A stretch of 64,000 nt of DNA from Limibacterium fermenti (GCF_041902845.1 NZ_CP159486.1:1922001-1986000); one strand, 5' to 3'. Shown: positions 8,231-18,388, numbered from the stretch's first letter. Numbers and translations are program-made. The notes: generated by a model not told the origin, from the letters alone.

Positions 8231-10666
8231 ATGAATAAGATCACTTTTATAATCTGTTCGATAAGTCTTTTTGCGACGGTCTCTTTATTGGGGCAAGTTT
8301 CTTTTGGAAAGCCGGAAAAAATAAATGAAGACTGGTTTTTTACACAGGACAATCCGGGGGATAAACCGATGTCTGAATTTAATGAATCCTCCTGGGACAA
8401 AGTAAATTTGCCACATGATTGGAGCATCAAAGAACAATTAAGCCCGACCTTAGCGAGTGCGACGGGTTACCTTCCGGGCGGTATAGGATGGTATGGAAAA
8501 GTGTTGACTATTCCGGAGGACAAGCAGGGAAATAAAGTCTATATTTATTTTGAAGGAGTTTATAACCGCAGTGAAGTATTTATAAACGGACAATCACTTG
8601 GTAAACGCCCAAACGGTTATGTCTCGTTTATGTATGATGTTACTCCATATATAAAATACGGAGAAGATAATTTTGTAAATGTGCGTGTTGATCATAGCCG
8701 ATACGCCGATTCAAGATGGTATACCGGATCGGGGATTTATCGAAATGTATGGCTCGTATACGCTCATCCGGTACACATTACGCAATGGGGAGTTTATGCC
8801 CATCCGGTAGTGGACAAAAATAAAGGTATTCTTAAAGTGGAAGTTGAAATAGAGAATGGAACATCAGTCGCAACCGACGTGACTATATTGAATGAATTAT
8901 TTGCTCCGGATGGTAAAAGAGTGGCAAATAATTCCAAAACAATATCTCTAAACTCAGGCGATAAAAGTAAAATAAATGCGGACCTTTTCGTAAGTAAACC
9001 GCTGCTTTGGGACATCACCGATCCCATTCTTTATACGCTTAAAACAACTGTTTTGAAAGATAAAAAGGCTATTGATCAAACAGAGGTTATCACAGGATTC
9101 CGAACTTTTAAATTTGATCCGGATAAAGGTTTCGCTTTAAATGGTGAATGGATGAAAATAAAGGGGGTTTGCATTCATCATGATGCGGGAGTATTGGGCG
9201 CGGCTGTTCCCGATCAAGTGTGGAAAGAACGTTTGCTTACCTTAAAAGAGATAGGTTGCAACGCTATACGCACGAGTCACAATCCCCAAGCACCGACTCT
9301 TTATAGGTTATGTGATGAATTAGGCATGTTGGTGCTAAACGAAATGTACGATGAATGGGAATTTCCTAAAAGAAAGTGGATAAAGGGATGGAATGTGGGT
9401 ACACCCGGCTTTCAGGGATCTTATGATTTTTTTGATGAATGGGGAGAGCGAGATTTAGCCGATATTGTTCGCCGTGATCGGAATCATGTCTCTGTATTTG
9501 CATGGAGTATAGGCAATGAAGTGGATTATCCCAACGATCCTTATTCACATCCGGTGCTTGACGGAGGAAGAGATACCGGATTTACGCAGGCTATTTTTGG
9601 AGGATATAAAAAAGAGGCTCCGGATGCGATGCGATTAGGGGACATTTCGAAACGTTTGGTTGCTGTGGTAAAGAAATACGACACTTCTCGCCCGACAACT
9701 GCCGGATTGGCTGGTGTAGCGATGTCTAATGAGACTGAATATCCGAATGCATTGGATATTGTCGGCTATAATTATACTGAAAATCTATATGAAACTGATC
9801 ACCGAAAATATCCGAATCGCATTATTTATGGTAGTGAGAATCGTCATGATATGGCCGCATGGAAGGCGGTAAGGGATAAGGACTATATATTTGGCCAATT
9901 CTTATGGACGGGCATTGATTATTTAGGTGAATCGGGGCAATGGCCGTCACGTGGATTTTATTCAGGATTACTTGATTTTGCCGGTTTTATGAAACCTCGC
10001 GGTTATTTTCGACAATCATTATGGTCAAATAAGCCTATGATTTATATCGGGACCTATCCTTTTCATAAAGAGGAAAAAGAGAAATATCTTTCGCAGGACG
10101 CTTATTCAATTTGGAATTATCATGAAGGGGACGGCATTCGTGTTGTTTGTTATACAAACATGCCCAAAGCTCGTCTTGAATTAAATGGGCAAATAATAGG
10201 GGAAGTCAAACAAAAGGATGATAATACAGGCATTATTTATTGGGAGGTACCTTATCGGGAGGGAAAGTTAGAAGCCGTGGGAATCGATCAATATGGAAAA
10301 GAGGCTTGCCGATATGCAATTCACTCGTCAGGTCGTCCTTATGCCATTATCGTTCAGGATGCTGTTAAAGAACTATCGAATGAAAAGAACATGGGAAAGA
10401 TAGTGCTTCAGGTAGTAGACGAGAACGGAATCCCTGTAATGCTTGCGGATGATGAAATAACTTGTAAGATACAAGGTCCGGTTAAATTATTAGGAATGGA
10501 AGCAAGCAATAATTCGGATATGAGCGACTATACCGACAACAAACATCGGGTATTTCATGGAAGAATAGTAGTATATATTCAATCGGAGAAAAAAGAGGGA
10601 GATGCAATAATTGAATTTACGACTCCTTGGCTGAAAGGAACCAAAGTTGAAGTCAACGTAAAATAG
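8231..10666 (+). CDS. Glycoside hydrolase family 2, beta-galactosidase type
   Basis: An 811-residue protein with a Sec signal peptide (cleavage near LLGQ-VSF). The order is the usual GH2 one: a jelly-roll sugar-binding domain (about 30-190, GIGWYGKVLTIPEDKQG), an Ig-like domain (190-290), and the TIM barrel (about 300-600) with acid/base E430 in SIGNEVDYP and nucleophile E536 in YGSENRHD. Further C-terminal Ig-like domains follow. The motif NAIRTSHNPQAP is intact. Substrate is most often beta-galactoside in this branch, but beta-glucuronidase and other activities occur in family 2. The gene is in the same AT-rich style as the susCD genes. Confidence 0.88.
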   Translation: MNKITFIICSISLFATVSLLGQVSFGKPEKINEDWFFTQDNPGDKPMSEFNESSWDKVNLPHDWSIKEQLSPTLASATGYLPGGIGWYGKVLTIPEDKQGNKVYIYFEGVYNRSEVFINGQSLGKRPNGYVSFMYDVTPYIKYGEDNFVNVRVDHSRYADSRWYTGSGIYRNVWLVYAHPVHITQWGVYAHPVVDKNKGILKVEVEIENGTSVATDVTILNELFAPDGKRVANNSKTISLNSGDKSKINADLFVSKPLLWDITDPILYTLKTTVLKDKKAIDQTEVITGFRTFKFDPDKGFALNGEWMKIKGVCIHHDAGVLGAAVPDQVWKERLLTLKEIGCNAIRTSHNPQAPTLYRLCDELGMLVLNEMYDEWEFPKRKWIKGWNVGTPGFQGSYDFFDEWGERDLADIVRRDRNHVSVFAWSIGNEVDYPNDPYSHPVLDGGRDTGFTQAIFGGYKKEAPDAMRLGDISKRLVAVVKKYDTSRPTTAGLAGVAMSNETEYPNALDIVGYNYTENLYETDHRKYPNRIIYGSENRHDMAAWKAVRDKDYIFGQFLWTGIDYLGESGQWPSRGFYSGLLDFAGFMKPRGYFRQSLWSNKPMIYIGTYPFHKEEKEKYLSQDAYSIWNYHEGDGIRVVCYTNMPKARLELNGQIIGEVKQKDDNTGIIYWEVPYREGKLEAVGIDQYGKEACRYAIHSSGRPYAIIVQDAVKELSNEKNMGKIVLQVVDENGIPVMLADDEITCKIQGPVKLLGMEASNNSDMSDYTDNKHRVFHGRIVVYIQSEKKEGDAIIEFTTPWLKGTKVEVNVK

Positions 10667-10828
10667 AATTTGAGTATTCGTTTGATCCCTCACGGTTCCG
10701 GCTCTTTCTTTTAATGTATTACGCGGGAAGTGATAGTATTATATGATAGCCGCATTGCGGGATAGAAGAAAAGGGAGGGGAACACAAAGAGACAGACGAA
10801 AACAACGGATTAACGATAAATAAAAAAG

Positions 10829-12802
10829 ATGAATAAAAGAAAACTCAACTGGTTAATAATAGGTCTTATCTGCGTCACCTTTGCAAAAGCACAGGTAAAA
10901 ACGCAATTGGACGCGGTGACGCAAGACAAAATCGTGTGCGGGGAGCAGCAACCCGAATCGGAAAATTCGCAAACGGGCGCTTTTGAAGATACGTACGCAG
11001 GATATTTATTCGCCTACTTTACCGGAAACAATGTGGATAGGGAAGCGGTACGGTATGCCGTCAGTTACGACGGATACAACTATTATGCATTGAATGAGAA
11101 CCGCCCCGTGATTGATTCAAAGAAAATCAGCTCGACCGGCGGAGTAAGAGATCCGCATATTTTGAGAGGCCAAGACGGCCGGACGTTTTACATGGTCCTT
11201 ACCGACATGACCGCCTCCAAGGGGTGGGACTCGAACCGTGCGATGGTCCTGCTCAAGTCGTCCGACCTGATTCATTGGACTTCCAGCATCATCAACATCC
11301 AACAGAAATATTCCGGCCAGGAAGACCTCAAACGGGTGTGGGCGCCGCAAACCATCTTCGATCCGGAAGCCGGCAAATACATGGTATACTGGTCGATGAA
11401 ACATGGCGACGGCCCCGATATCATTTATTACGCTTATACCAATGAGCAATTTACCGGCCTGGAAGGCGAGCCGGAGCCGTTGTTCCTTCCGCAAAATGGA
11501 AAGTCGTGTATCGACGGCGATATCATCCTCAAGGACGGGTTGTTCTATATGTTTTATAAAACCGAAGGGCACGGCAACGGAATAAAGCTGGCCACCACCC
11601 GGTCGCTCACCTCCGGACAATGGACGGAGCACGACGATTATAAACAACAAACCGCCGATGCCGTGGAAGGTTCCGGCGTATTCAAACGCATCGGTTCCGA
11701 TAAATACATTCTGATGTACGACGTATATGGGAAAGGAAAGTATCAGTTTACGGAAAGTTACGATTTGGAAAACTTCCGTGTGATCGACCATGAAATATCG
11801 ATGGATTTCCATCCACGCCACGGATCGATCATCCCCATTACCCAACCCGAACTGGACGGACTGCTAAAGAAATGGGGCAAGCCCGGTAAAACAGGCCCGG
11901 CTATTTCCAATCCCGTCTTAAAGGGATTCTTCGCCGATCCCGATGTGCTTTATTCCCACAAAACCGATAAATACTACATCTATCCCACCAGCGACGGTTA
12001 CACCGGCTGGTCGGGGACTTACTTTAAAACTTTTTCTTCGGACGACCTGACCGAATGGAAAGACGAAGGGATTATCCTCGATCTTAATACGGACGTCTCA
12101 TGGGCCGACCGAAACGCATGGGCGCCATGCATCATCGAAAAGAAAACGCCGGACGGATACAAGTATTACTATTATTTTACGGCAGCGCAAAAGATAGGTG
12201 TGGCAGTGGCCGATGATCCCGCCGGACCGTTTACCGATTCGGGAAAGCCGCTGATCGATTTCAGGCCGCAAGGAGTACGCGGCGGGCAAGAAATCGATCC
12301 CGAAGTGTTTTGCGATCCGGTCACCGGCAAAAACTATCTTTATTGGGGCAACGGTTATATGGCCGTGGCGGAACTCAACGACGACATGATCTCAATCAGG
12401 AAAAATACGGTTAAGGTGATGACGCCCGACAATACTTTCCGCGAAGCGATCCATGTGTTTTTCAGAAACGGAACCTATTATTTCCTGTGGTCCGAAGACG
12501 ATACGCGCAGCGAAAATTACCGTGTGCGGTATGCCATGGCAAAGTCTCCCGCCGGCCCCTTGACTATTCCGGAGGATAACTTGATCCTGTCGAAAAAACC
12601 GGAAGAAGGGATTTACGGAACCGGGCACAATTCTACCGTAAAGCGCCCCGGAAAAGACGAGTGGTACATCGTTTATCACCGCTTTTACCGTCCCGACGGC
12701 ATCCGGATGGGCGAAGCCGCCGGATATCACCGAGAAGTGTGTATCGACAAAATGAATTTCAGGGCCGACGGCACGATTATACCTGTCGTTCCCACGCCGT
12801 AG
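10829..12802 (+). CDS. Tandem GH43 glycosidase (two five-bladed propellers)
   Basis: At 657 residues the protein holds two family-43 modules after a signal peptide (cleavage near AKAQ). Module 1 (about 45-350) has GGVRDPHILRGQDGRTFYMV with the base Asp, and VEGSGVFKR with the likely acid Glu. Module 2 (about 365-655) has FFADPDVLYSHKTDKYYIYPT, WAPCIIEKK, GGQEIDPEVF and the late GHNSTVKR segment. Family 43 enzymes release arabinose, xylose or exo-beta-1,3-galactose. Both modules keep acidic residues at catalytic positions, so both may be active. From here the sequence is noticeably more GC-rich than the genes to the left, which suggests a separate origin for this gene and the next. Confidence 0.87.
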   Translation: MNKRKLNWLIIGLICVTFAKAQVKTQLDAVTQDKIVCGEQQPESENSQTGAFEDTYAGYLFAYFTGNNVDREAVRYAVSYDGYNYYALNENRPVIDSKKISSTGGVRDPHILRGQDGRTFYMVLTDMTASKGWDSNRAMVLLKSSDLIHWTSSIINIQQKYSGQEDLKRVWAPQTIFDPEAGKYMVYWSMKHGDGPDIIYYAYTNEQFTGLEGEPEPLFLPQNGKSCIDGDIILKDGLFYMFYKTEGHGNGIKLATTRSLTSGQWTEHDDYKQQTADAVEGSGVFKRIGSDKYILMYDVYGKGKYQFTESYDLENFRVIDHEISMDFHPRHGSIIPITQPELDGLLKKWGKPGKTGPAISNPVLKGFFADPDVLYSHKTDKYYIYPTSDGYTGWSGTYFKTFSSDDLTEWKDEGIILDLNTDVSWADRNAWAPCIIEKKTPDGYKYYYYFTAAQKIGVAVADDPAGPFTDSGKPLIDFRPQGVRGGQEIDPEVFCDPVTGKNYLYWGNGYMAVAELNDDMISIRKNTVKVMTPDNTFREAIHVFFRNGTYYFLWSEDDTRSENYRVRYAMAKSPAGPLTIPEDNLILSKKPEEGIYGTGHNSTVKRPGKDEWYIVYHRFYRPDGIRMGEAAGYHREVCIDKMNFRADGTIIPVVPTP

Positions 12803-12856
12803 TATCCGACGTAGGGGAGCTGATAATCGACAACTATATCAACATTATAATAAAGG

Positions 12857-15190
12857 ATGAAGAAAATTATTTTATGGACGGTTGCCTTAGCGCTGTTATT
12901 AGCCGGCTGCCGGAACGAAAAAGGAAAGTTCGAAGTCGGACAAAAAACATTCCTGCTCAATGATGCGCCCTTTGTGGTAAAGGCGGCGGAGATCCATTAT
13001 CCCCGTATCCCGCGGGAATATTGGGAGCATCGTATCCGAATGTGCAAGGCGTTGGGCATGAATACGATCTGCCTATATATCTTTTGGAATATCCACGAAC
13101 AGGAAGAGGGTAAATTCGATTTCTCCGGCAACAACGACGTGGCGGCCTTTTGCCGCTTGGCTCAAAAGCACGGCATGTATGTAATCGTACGCCCCGGTCC
13201 CTATGTGTGCGCCGAATGGGAAATGGGCGGACTGCCCTGGTGGCTGCTCAAGAAAAAGGATATCCGGCTGCGCGATAACGATCCTTACTTTTTGGAACGT
13301 ACCCGCCTGTTCATGAACGAAGTGGGCAAACAACTCAAAGATTTGCAGATAACCAAAGGCGGGAATATCATCATGTTCCAAGTGGAAAACGAGTACGGGG
13401 CATATGGAACCAATAAGGAATACATCGCCAATATTCGCGATATCGTCAAGGAAGCCGGACTGGCTGAAGTGCCGCTTTTTCAATGCGATTGGAACTCGAA
13501 TTTCGAAAATAATGCGCTCGATGATTTGGTATGGACCATCAACTTCGGGGCCGGAGCGAACATCGACGACCAGTTTAAACGATTGAAGGAATTGCGCCCC
13601 GAAACGCCCTTGATGTGCAGCGAATTCTGGTCGGGTTGGTTCGATCACTGGGGCGCTCCCCACGAAACCCGAAGCGCCGAAAGTTTGGTTGCAGGCTTAA
13701 AGGAAATGCTCGATCAGAACATCTCTTTTAGCCTCTACATGACGCATGGGGGAACCAGCTTCGGCCATTGGGGAGGCGCCAACTTTCCCAATTTCTCTCC
13801 CACCACCACCTCTTACGATTACGACGCGCCTATCAACGAATACGGCCGCGTAACGCCCAAGTTCTTCGAGGTGCGCCGCTTGTTGGAGCAATATCTGCCG
13901 CAAGGCGAACAACTTCCTCCCATACCCGATTCCATCCCCGCTATCGCCGTCCCCGAATTTGAATTGAATGAAACCGCCCGTTTATTCGACAATCTTCCCG
14001 ACCCGGTGGCAAGCGAGGATATCCGGCCCATGGAATTTTTCGATCAGGGATGGGGCAGCATCTTGTACCGTACGAAATTAAAAGCTTCCGGCTTGAAGCA
14101 AACGCTGGCGATCACCGAGGCGCACGATTGGACGCAGGTCTTCCTGAACGGCGAAAAGATAGCCACACTCAGCCGGTTAAAAGGAGAGAGTTCCGTGGTG
14201 CTTCCCGCTTTAAAAGACGGGGATGTGCTCGATATTTTGGTGGAAGCCATGGGGCGCATGAATTTCGGTAAAGGAATTTACGACTGGAAAGGAATCACCG
14301 AAAAAGTCGAGCTTATTTCGGAAAACGGCGTCACTGAGCTAAAAGGGTGGGAGGTGTTCAGCTTCCCGGTCGATTACGCGTTTTCGAAAAACAAGGATTA
14401 CCGTAAAGAGGCGAATCCCGAGGGCCATCCGGCTTACTATCGCGGTACCTTTAAATTGGATGAAACCGGCGACACCTTTCTCGATATGAGCCGGTGGAGC
14501 AAAGGCATGATATGGGTCAACGGAAAAGCCATCGGCCGTTACTGGCATATCGGGCCGCAGCAGGCTTTGTATGTGCCGGGATGCTGGCTCAAAAAGGGCG
14601 GGAACGAAGTCATCGTGCTCGACTTGGGCGGCCCCGAAGAAACCCGCTTAAAGGGATTGCGTGAACCCATCTTGAATGTCCTTTCGCTGAAAGGATCGGC
14701 CTATGCGCACCGTAAAACGGGTGAAAACCTCGACCTGAGCGCCGAAAATCCCGCTCACACCGGCTCGTTCGACGCCGGCAACGGATGGCAGCACGTCAAA
14801 TTCGGAAAGACACAGGTTATCCGTTATTTTTGTCTGGAATCGCTGAACACGCACGGGGGCGATCCGTACGCCTCCATAGCCGAACTGGAATTGTCGGGCG
14901 AAGACGGAAAACCTGTTTCACGCCAACACTGGAAAGTGGTGTATGCCGACAGCGAAGAAACCAACGATGCCAATAACATCGCTTCCAACGTCTTCGACTT
15001 GCAGGAATCGACCTTCTGGCATACCGGTTACTCTACGATCGCCCCGCCGCATCCCCATCAAATCGTCATCGATCTGGGAGAAGACAAAGCCATCGGCGGA
15101 TTTTCGTATCTTCCCCGCCCCGAATCGGGCAAGCCGGGAATGATCAAAGATTATAAAGTGTATGTAAAGAAATCACCTTTTAAACTATAA
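12857..15190 (+). CDS. Glycoside hydrolase family 35 beta-galactosidase with F5/8-type C domain
   Basis: A 777-residue lipoprotein (LLAGC, Cys 18). The N-terminal TIM barrel (about 25-345) has the GH35 signatures VRPGPYVCAEWEMGGLPWWL, acid/base E179 in ENEYGAYG and nucleophile E256 in CSEFWSGWFDHWG. Beta-rich middle domains carry the typical MGRMNFG and KGMIWVNGKAIGRYW motifs (about 470-560). The last about 130 residues resemble a discoidin/F5-8C carbohydrate-binding domain. It removes terminal beta-galactose. The gene starts 54 bp after the GH43 gene and shares its higher GC content; it is the last gene of the locus. Confidence 0.92.
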   Translation: MKKIILWTVALALLLAGCRNEKGKFEVGQKTFLLNDAPFVVKAAEIHYPRIPREYWEHRIRMCKALGMNTICLYIFWNIHEQEEGKFDFSGNNDVAAFCRLAQKHGMYVIVRPGPYVCAEWEMGGLPWWLLKKKDIRLRDNDPYFLERTRLFMNEVGKQLKDLQITKGGNIIMFQVENEYGAYGTNKEYIANIRDIVKEAGLAEVPLFQCDWNSNFENNALDDLVWTINFGAGANIDDQFKRLKELRPETPLMCSEFWSGWFDHWGAPHETRSAESLVAGLKEMLDQNISFSLYMTHGGTSFGHWGGANFPNFSPTTTSYDYDAPINEYGRVTPKFFEVRRLLEQYLPQGEQLPPIPDSIPAIAVPEFELNETARLFDNLPDPVASEDIRPMEFFDQGWGSILYRTKLKASGLKQTLAITEAHDWTQVFLNGEKIATLSRLKGESSVVLPALKDGDVLDILVEAMGRMNFGKGIYDWKGITEKVELISENGVTELKGWEVFSFPVDYAFSKNKDYRKEANPEGHPAYYRGTFKLDETGDTFLDMSRWSKGMIWVNGKAIGRYWHIGPQQALYVPGCWLKKGGNEVIVLDLGGPEETRLKGLREPILNVLSLKGSAYAHRKTGENLDLSAENPAHTGSFDAGNGWQHVKFGKTQVIRYFCLESLNTHGGDPYASIAELELSGEDGKPVSRQHWKVVYADSEETNDANNIASNVFDLQESTFWHTGYSTIAPPHPHQIVIDLGEDKAIGGFSYLPRPESGKPGMIKDYKVYVKKSPFKL

Positions 15191-15272
15191 TTTTTAACTA
15201 TAAGAAGATAAAAAAGAGTACACTATCGGCTACTTTATTTATTTGTTTCCTGATTTAATTTATTTTCACACA

Positions 15273-15309
15273 GGCATGATGCTTTATATGCCTAACTTTA
15301 TTACCTTTG
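15273..15309 (+). promoter_or_regulatory. Promoter with overlapping inverted repeat, SPOR lipoprotein gene
   Basis: TACCTTTG at 15302-15309 fits the Bacteroidota -7 element. An inverted repeat, GGCAT (15273-15277) and ATGCC (15288-15292), sits where a -33 element would lie and could be an operator. Transcription from here would give a leader of about 45 nt. Confidence 0.5.
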
Positions 15310-15357
15310 CATAATTAATAAGCAATAGATACAAACTCATATAAATACTCAACACAG

Positions 15358-15870
15358 ATGAAAAAAATTTATTTCGCTTTAGCATTCATTGGCCTATTGG
15401 TCTTAGGCACTTCTTGCAAGCCTAAACAAAGCGCTTATAAACAAGTATATGAAGCTGCCAAAGAAAGAGAATTGCAAGAAACCGCTTCACAGCCTACCAC
15501 CGTGGTGAAAGAAGCTGCGCCGCTACCTCCGGTAGAAGTTTCGGTGAGAAAAGAAAAAGTGGAACCCGTATACGCTACCGATGCTGCAGGTCTTAAACGA
15601 TACAGCGTGGTAATTGCTTCCTTAAGCGTGAAGTTAAACGCCGAATCCCTCAAATCAAGAATGGAAAATGAAGGATACCCGGTGATTTTGGCGCAAAACG
15701 AACAAGGAATGTACCGCGTCATTGTAGCTAGCTACGACGACAAGGATTCGGCCGTTGCTAAACGTCACGAAATACACCAACGTTATGCCGCATTGGGAAA
15801 TACCGACTATTTAAGAAAAACGTACGGCGTTCCCTTTAACGACTTGTGGATACTCGAAAGACAGTATTGA
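15358..15870 (+). CDS. SPOR-domain lipoprotein
   Basis: 170 residues with a lipobox (GTSC, Cys about 20). A low-complexity linker rich in Pro, Val and Glu (about 35-75) leads to a C-terminal SPOR domain (about 80-160, KRYSVVIASLSVKLNAESLKS ... YRVIVASYDD). SPOR domains bind denuded peptidoglycan glycans, often at division sites. The gene is monocistronic: its own promoter is upstream and an intrinsic terminator follows directly. Confidence 0.85.
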   Translation: MKKIYFALAFIGLLVLGTSCKPKQSAYKQVYEAAKERELQETASQPTTVVKEAAPLPPVEVSVRKEKVEPVYATDAAGLKRYSVVIASLSVKLNAESLKSRMENEGYPVILAQNEQGMYRVIVASYDDKDSAVAKRHEIHQRYAALGNTDYLRKTYGVPFNDLWILERQY

Positions 15871-15893
15871 AAGACGGTTTTTAAACAATATGG

Positions 15894-15924
15894 AAGCTAC
15901 CCTGTTATAGGGGTGGCTTTTTTT
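15894..15924 (+). terminator. Intrinsic terminator after the SPOR lipoprotein gene
   Basis: AAGCTACCC (15894-15902) pairs with GGGTGGCTT (15911-15919), with one T-G wobble, and is followed by a T run. It separates the SPOR gene from the MBL hydrolase gene. Confidence 0.8.
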
Positions 15925-15937
15925 GTGGAAATGAATT

Positions 15938-16753
15938 ATGATTGTTCGTTTTTTAGGTACGGGAACGTCTACGGGTGTCCCTCAAATAGGATGTAATTGT
16001 CGCGTATGCCGCTCTTCCGATGAAAAAGATAAGCGGTTGCGCTCTTCTGTACGAATCGAAGTCGATGGAAAGGTTTTTTTAATCGATTGTACGCCGGATT
16101 TCCGGCAACAAATGATGCCGTTACCGTTTACAAAAATCGATGGGGTGTTGTTCACTCACGAGCATTACGATCACGTGGGCGGCATCGACGACTTAAGACC
16201 TTTTTCTCGCTTTGGGTCTATCGAGTTGTATATGGAACAGCGGGTGGAAGAAGCACTCTATCAACGTATGCCTTATTGCTTTGCCGAACATAAATATGAA
16301 GGGGTGCCCGATTTGAAAATTCATCGCATCGATGATACGCTTTCTCCTTTTTATATCGGCGACACGCCAATTATCCTCCTCCGGGCATTACATTACCATC
16401 TTCCAATATTGGGATTCAGAATACATAATTTCGCCTATTTAACCGATGTGAAAAGCATTCCGGATGAGGAGTTTTCGAAATTGAAAGAGTTGGAAGTACT
16501 TGTCGTAAGCGCTTTGAGGAAACAAGAGCACGTATCACATCAAAATCTGGCGCAAGCAATACGGGTAGCTGAAAGAGTAGGGGCCAAACATACTTTTTTC
16601 ACCCATATCAGTCACGATATGGGACTACATGCTGAAGTCGAGACGGAATTACCCTCTTTCGCTTCTCTTGCTTATGACGGATTAGAGCTAGAGATACTAG
16701 ATGCTTATTCGACTAATTTAGATACCGGCAAAAAAACTTCCGGTAAAATGTAG
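15938..16753 (+). CDS. MBL-fold metal-dependent hydrolase (PhnP-like)
   Basis: A 271-residue cytoplasmic metallo-beta-lactamase-fold enzyme. Residues 1-25 hold the GTGTSTGVPQIGCNCRVC stretch seen in PhnP-like phosphodiesterases, and the dinuclear-metal motif HEHYDH is at 74-79. Further His ligands occur at ALHYH (about 152) and THISHD (about 228). PhnP hydrolyses cyclic phosphodiesters; the actual substrate here is unknown. Homologues in Bacteroidales are usually annotated as MBL-fold hydrolase. It follows the SPOR-gene terminator, so it probably has its own weak promoter or uses read-through. Confidence 0.85.
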   Translation: MIVRFLGTGTSTGVPQIGCNCRVCRSSDEKDKRLRSSVRIEVDGKVFLIDCTPDFRQQMMPLPFTKIDGVLFTHEHYDHVGGIDDLRPFSRFGSIELYMEQRVEEALYQRMPYCFAEHKYEGVPDLKIHRIDDTLSPFYIGDTPIILLRALHYHLPILGFRIHNFAYLTDVKSIPDEEFSKLKELEVLVVSALRKQEHVSHQNLAQAIRVAERVGAKHTFFTHISHDMGLHAEVETELPSFASLAYDGLELEILDAYSTNLDTGKKTSGKM

Positions 16754-17052
16754 CGTTGCGATGTATCGAATATTGGTCCTTGATTATTAGAATCATAACA
16801 TTTTCATCTTTCACGGACTCTTTCGGAATATGGGGGCATTTCGTTTTTTTAACCAAATGCAGCGCAGCATTTTTGCCCACTTTTCCGTCATGCTTATTAA
16901 AAAGGACAAATATTGTTGCTATATTTGTGCTGTTGTGCGAAAAAAACAGGCTAATAATAGTTTACACGGTTAAACGGTAACATCCATTTTTAGTCTTACG
17001 TATTGATTAAGCAAAAAATTCAACTAAACGAAATAAATATAGGGAGAAAACT
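16754..17052. other. Intergenic region with a promoter (-7 at 16920-16927)
   Basis: A 299-bp stretch without a convincing gene. TATATTTG at 16920-16927 fits the -7 consensus and would serve the gene at 17053, leaving a leader of about 120 nt. A 74-codon open frame at 16756 has no family features and no ribosome-binding site and is not accepted. Confidence 0.5.
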
Positions 17053-18366
17053 ATGAGAGCAAATAAATTTTTTATTGCAGCTATATTGGCGACAGTCCCC
17101 TTTTTAGGTTTCGCCCAAGAATGGGATGATATATATGCCGACCCGTCGCAGGAACGAATCGTTCCCGAACAGGAAAAACAAGCGATTCCTCAGAAGAAAG
17201 TCGTCGTTATTCAGGGAGATGTGTCTGGTATGAAAATTACGGCCAATGGACGGAATGTCGATGAATATAATCGTAGAGATGCCGATAACGTTTCGGAGCC
17301 AGATACGTTGAGCAACGATTCTACTTATCAACCGTATGAATATACCGATAGGATTATACGGTTCCACGATCCGGAATCGAGTATCAAAATTACGGGTGCC
17401 GACGAAGTAATCATATTTGCCAATGATGACATATATGACGATTATTACAGAAATCGATATAGTAATACCAATGTGTATTTTGGTACAGGATGGGGATGGG
17501 GCTTCAACTCTTACTATCCCTGGTATAATTCATGGTACGATCCGTGGTATTATGGCGGTTGGTATTCACCTTGGTCCTATAGCCGGTGGTACAGCCCCTG
17601 GTATTATGGAGGGTACTCTTCATGGTATTCGCCGTGGTATTACAGTAGTTGGTACGATCCATGGTATTATGGCGGATACGGTTACGGTGGGGGATACTAT
17701 AAAGGGTGGTATGACGGTTATTACTCCAGCTTGCCTGTTAATCGGGCGGCCAGAAGTTCGGGCGCTTACCGTACCGCTTCTCCTCGAAGTTCCGCATCCA
17801 TATCCGGGCGACATATCGGTTCGTCGCGTTCTTCTTCCCGGTCGGCTATAAACACAAGGGATGCCGTTTCTTCCCGAAGCTCCTCCCGAAGCGCTTCTGC
17901 TTACGGAAGAAATTCGGGTACGACTTCAAGAACCCGGATTATCGACAATTCCGGTAGAACGTATGAATCCAGAACGGGACGTATGGTTGACAGGTCTGCC
18001 ACTTCACGTTCGCGCTCTTATGACGATGCGGTTACCCGTCAGGGACAATATAACAACAGAAGTACGGTTCCGTCGAGGAGCAGTTCGACTTATCAGAGAA
18101 GCGGTTCTTCTTCAAGGCAAGATGTTTTTTCGTCTCCATCAAGGAGCAGTTCTCCTTCGAGGAGTTCGACATACTCTTCTCCCGACAGAAGTTCTTCCTC
18201 GTCCTCGAGAAGTTCAACCTTTTCAACGCCGAGTCGCAGTTCTTCCAGCCGGTCATCTTCCACATTCAGTTCGCCTTCGGGCTCAAGCAGCAGAAGTTCG
18301 GGCGGCTCATATGGGGGCGGTAGCGGAAGAAGCAGTAGCAGCAGGAGTAGCGGTGGCCGCAGATAA
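17053..18366 (+). CDS. Secreted low-complexity protein, Tyr/Trp/Gly-rich core and Ser/Arg-rich tail
   Basis: 437 residues with a Sec signal peptide (cleavage near GFAQ-EWD). Residues about 22-145 are ordinary and acidic. Residues about 145-230 are an aromatic repeat built from WYSPWYYGG and SSWYDPWYYGG type units. Residues about 230-437 are dominated by Ser and Arg with some Gly and Thr (SSRSSS, PSRSSS). No catalytic domain is recognised. Such composition suggests a surface or periplasmic structural protein; that is inference. It lies 22 bp upstream of the FadL-like porin gene, so the two are probably co-expressed. Alternate frames stay open over the repeat part only because of composition. 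Confidence 0.75.
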   Translation: MRANKFFIAAILATVPFLGFAQEWDDIYADPSQERIVPEQEKQAIPQKKVVVIQGDVSGMKITANGRNVDEYNRRDADNVSEPDTLSNDSTYQPYEYTDRIIRFHDPESSIKITGADEVIIFANDDIYDDYYRNRYSNTNVYFGTGWGWGFNSYYPWYNSWYDPWYYGGWYSPWSYSRWYSPWYYGGYSSWYSPWYYSSWYDPWYYGGYGYGGGYYKGWYDGYYSSLPVNRAARSSGAYRTASPRSSASISGRHIGSSRSSSRSAINTRDAVSSRSSSRSASAYGRNSGTTSRTRIIDNSGRTYESRTGRMVDRSATSRSRSYDDAVTRQGQYNNRSTVPSRSSSTYQRSGSSSRQDVFSSPSRSSSPSRSSTYSSPDRSSSSSSRSSTFSTPSRSSSSRSSSTFSSPSGSSSRSSGGSYGGGSGRSSSSRSSGGRR

Positions 18367-18388
18367 TTATTAGTATATAAACAGTAGA

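Noticed and set aside
11117..11845. 242-codon frame antisense to the GH43 gene
   Set aside because: Shadow in GC-rich coding sequence; the plus strand has GH43 signatures throughout.
16756..16980. 74-codon plus-strand frame after the MBL hydrolase
   Set aside because: No ribosome-binding site or family features, and it contains the promoter element for the next gene.
17417..18373. 144- and 170-codon frames inside the low-complexity gene
   Set aside because: Shadows caused by repetitive, stop-poor sequence; the main frame has the signal peptide and fits the neighbouring porin gene.
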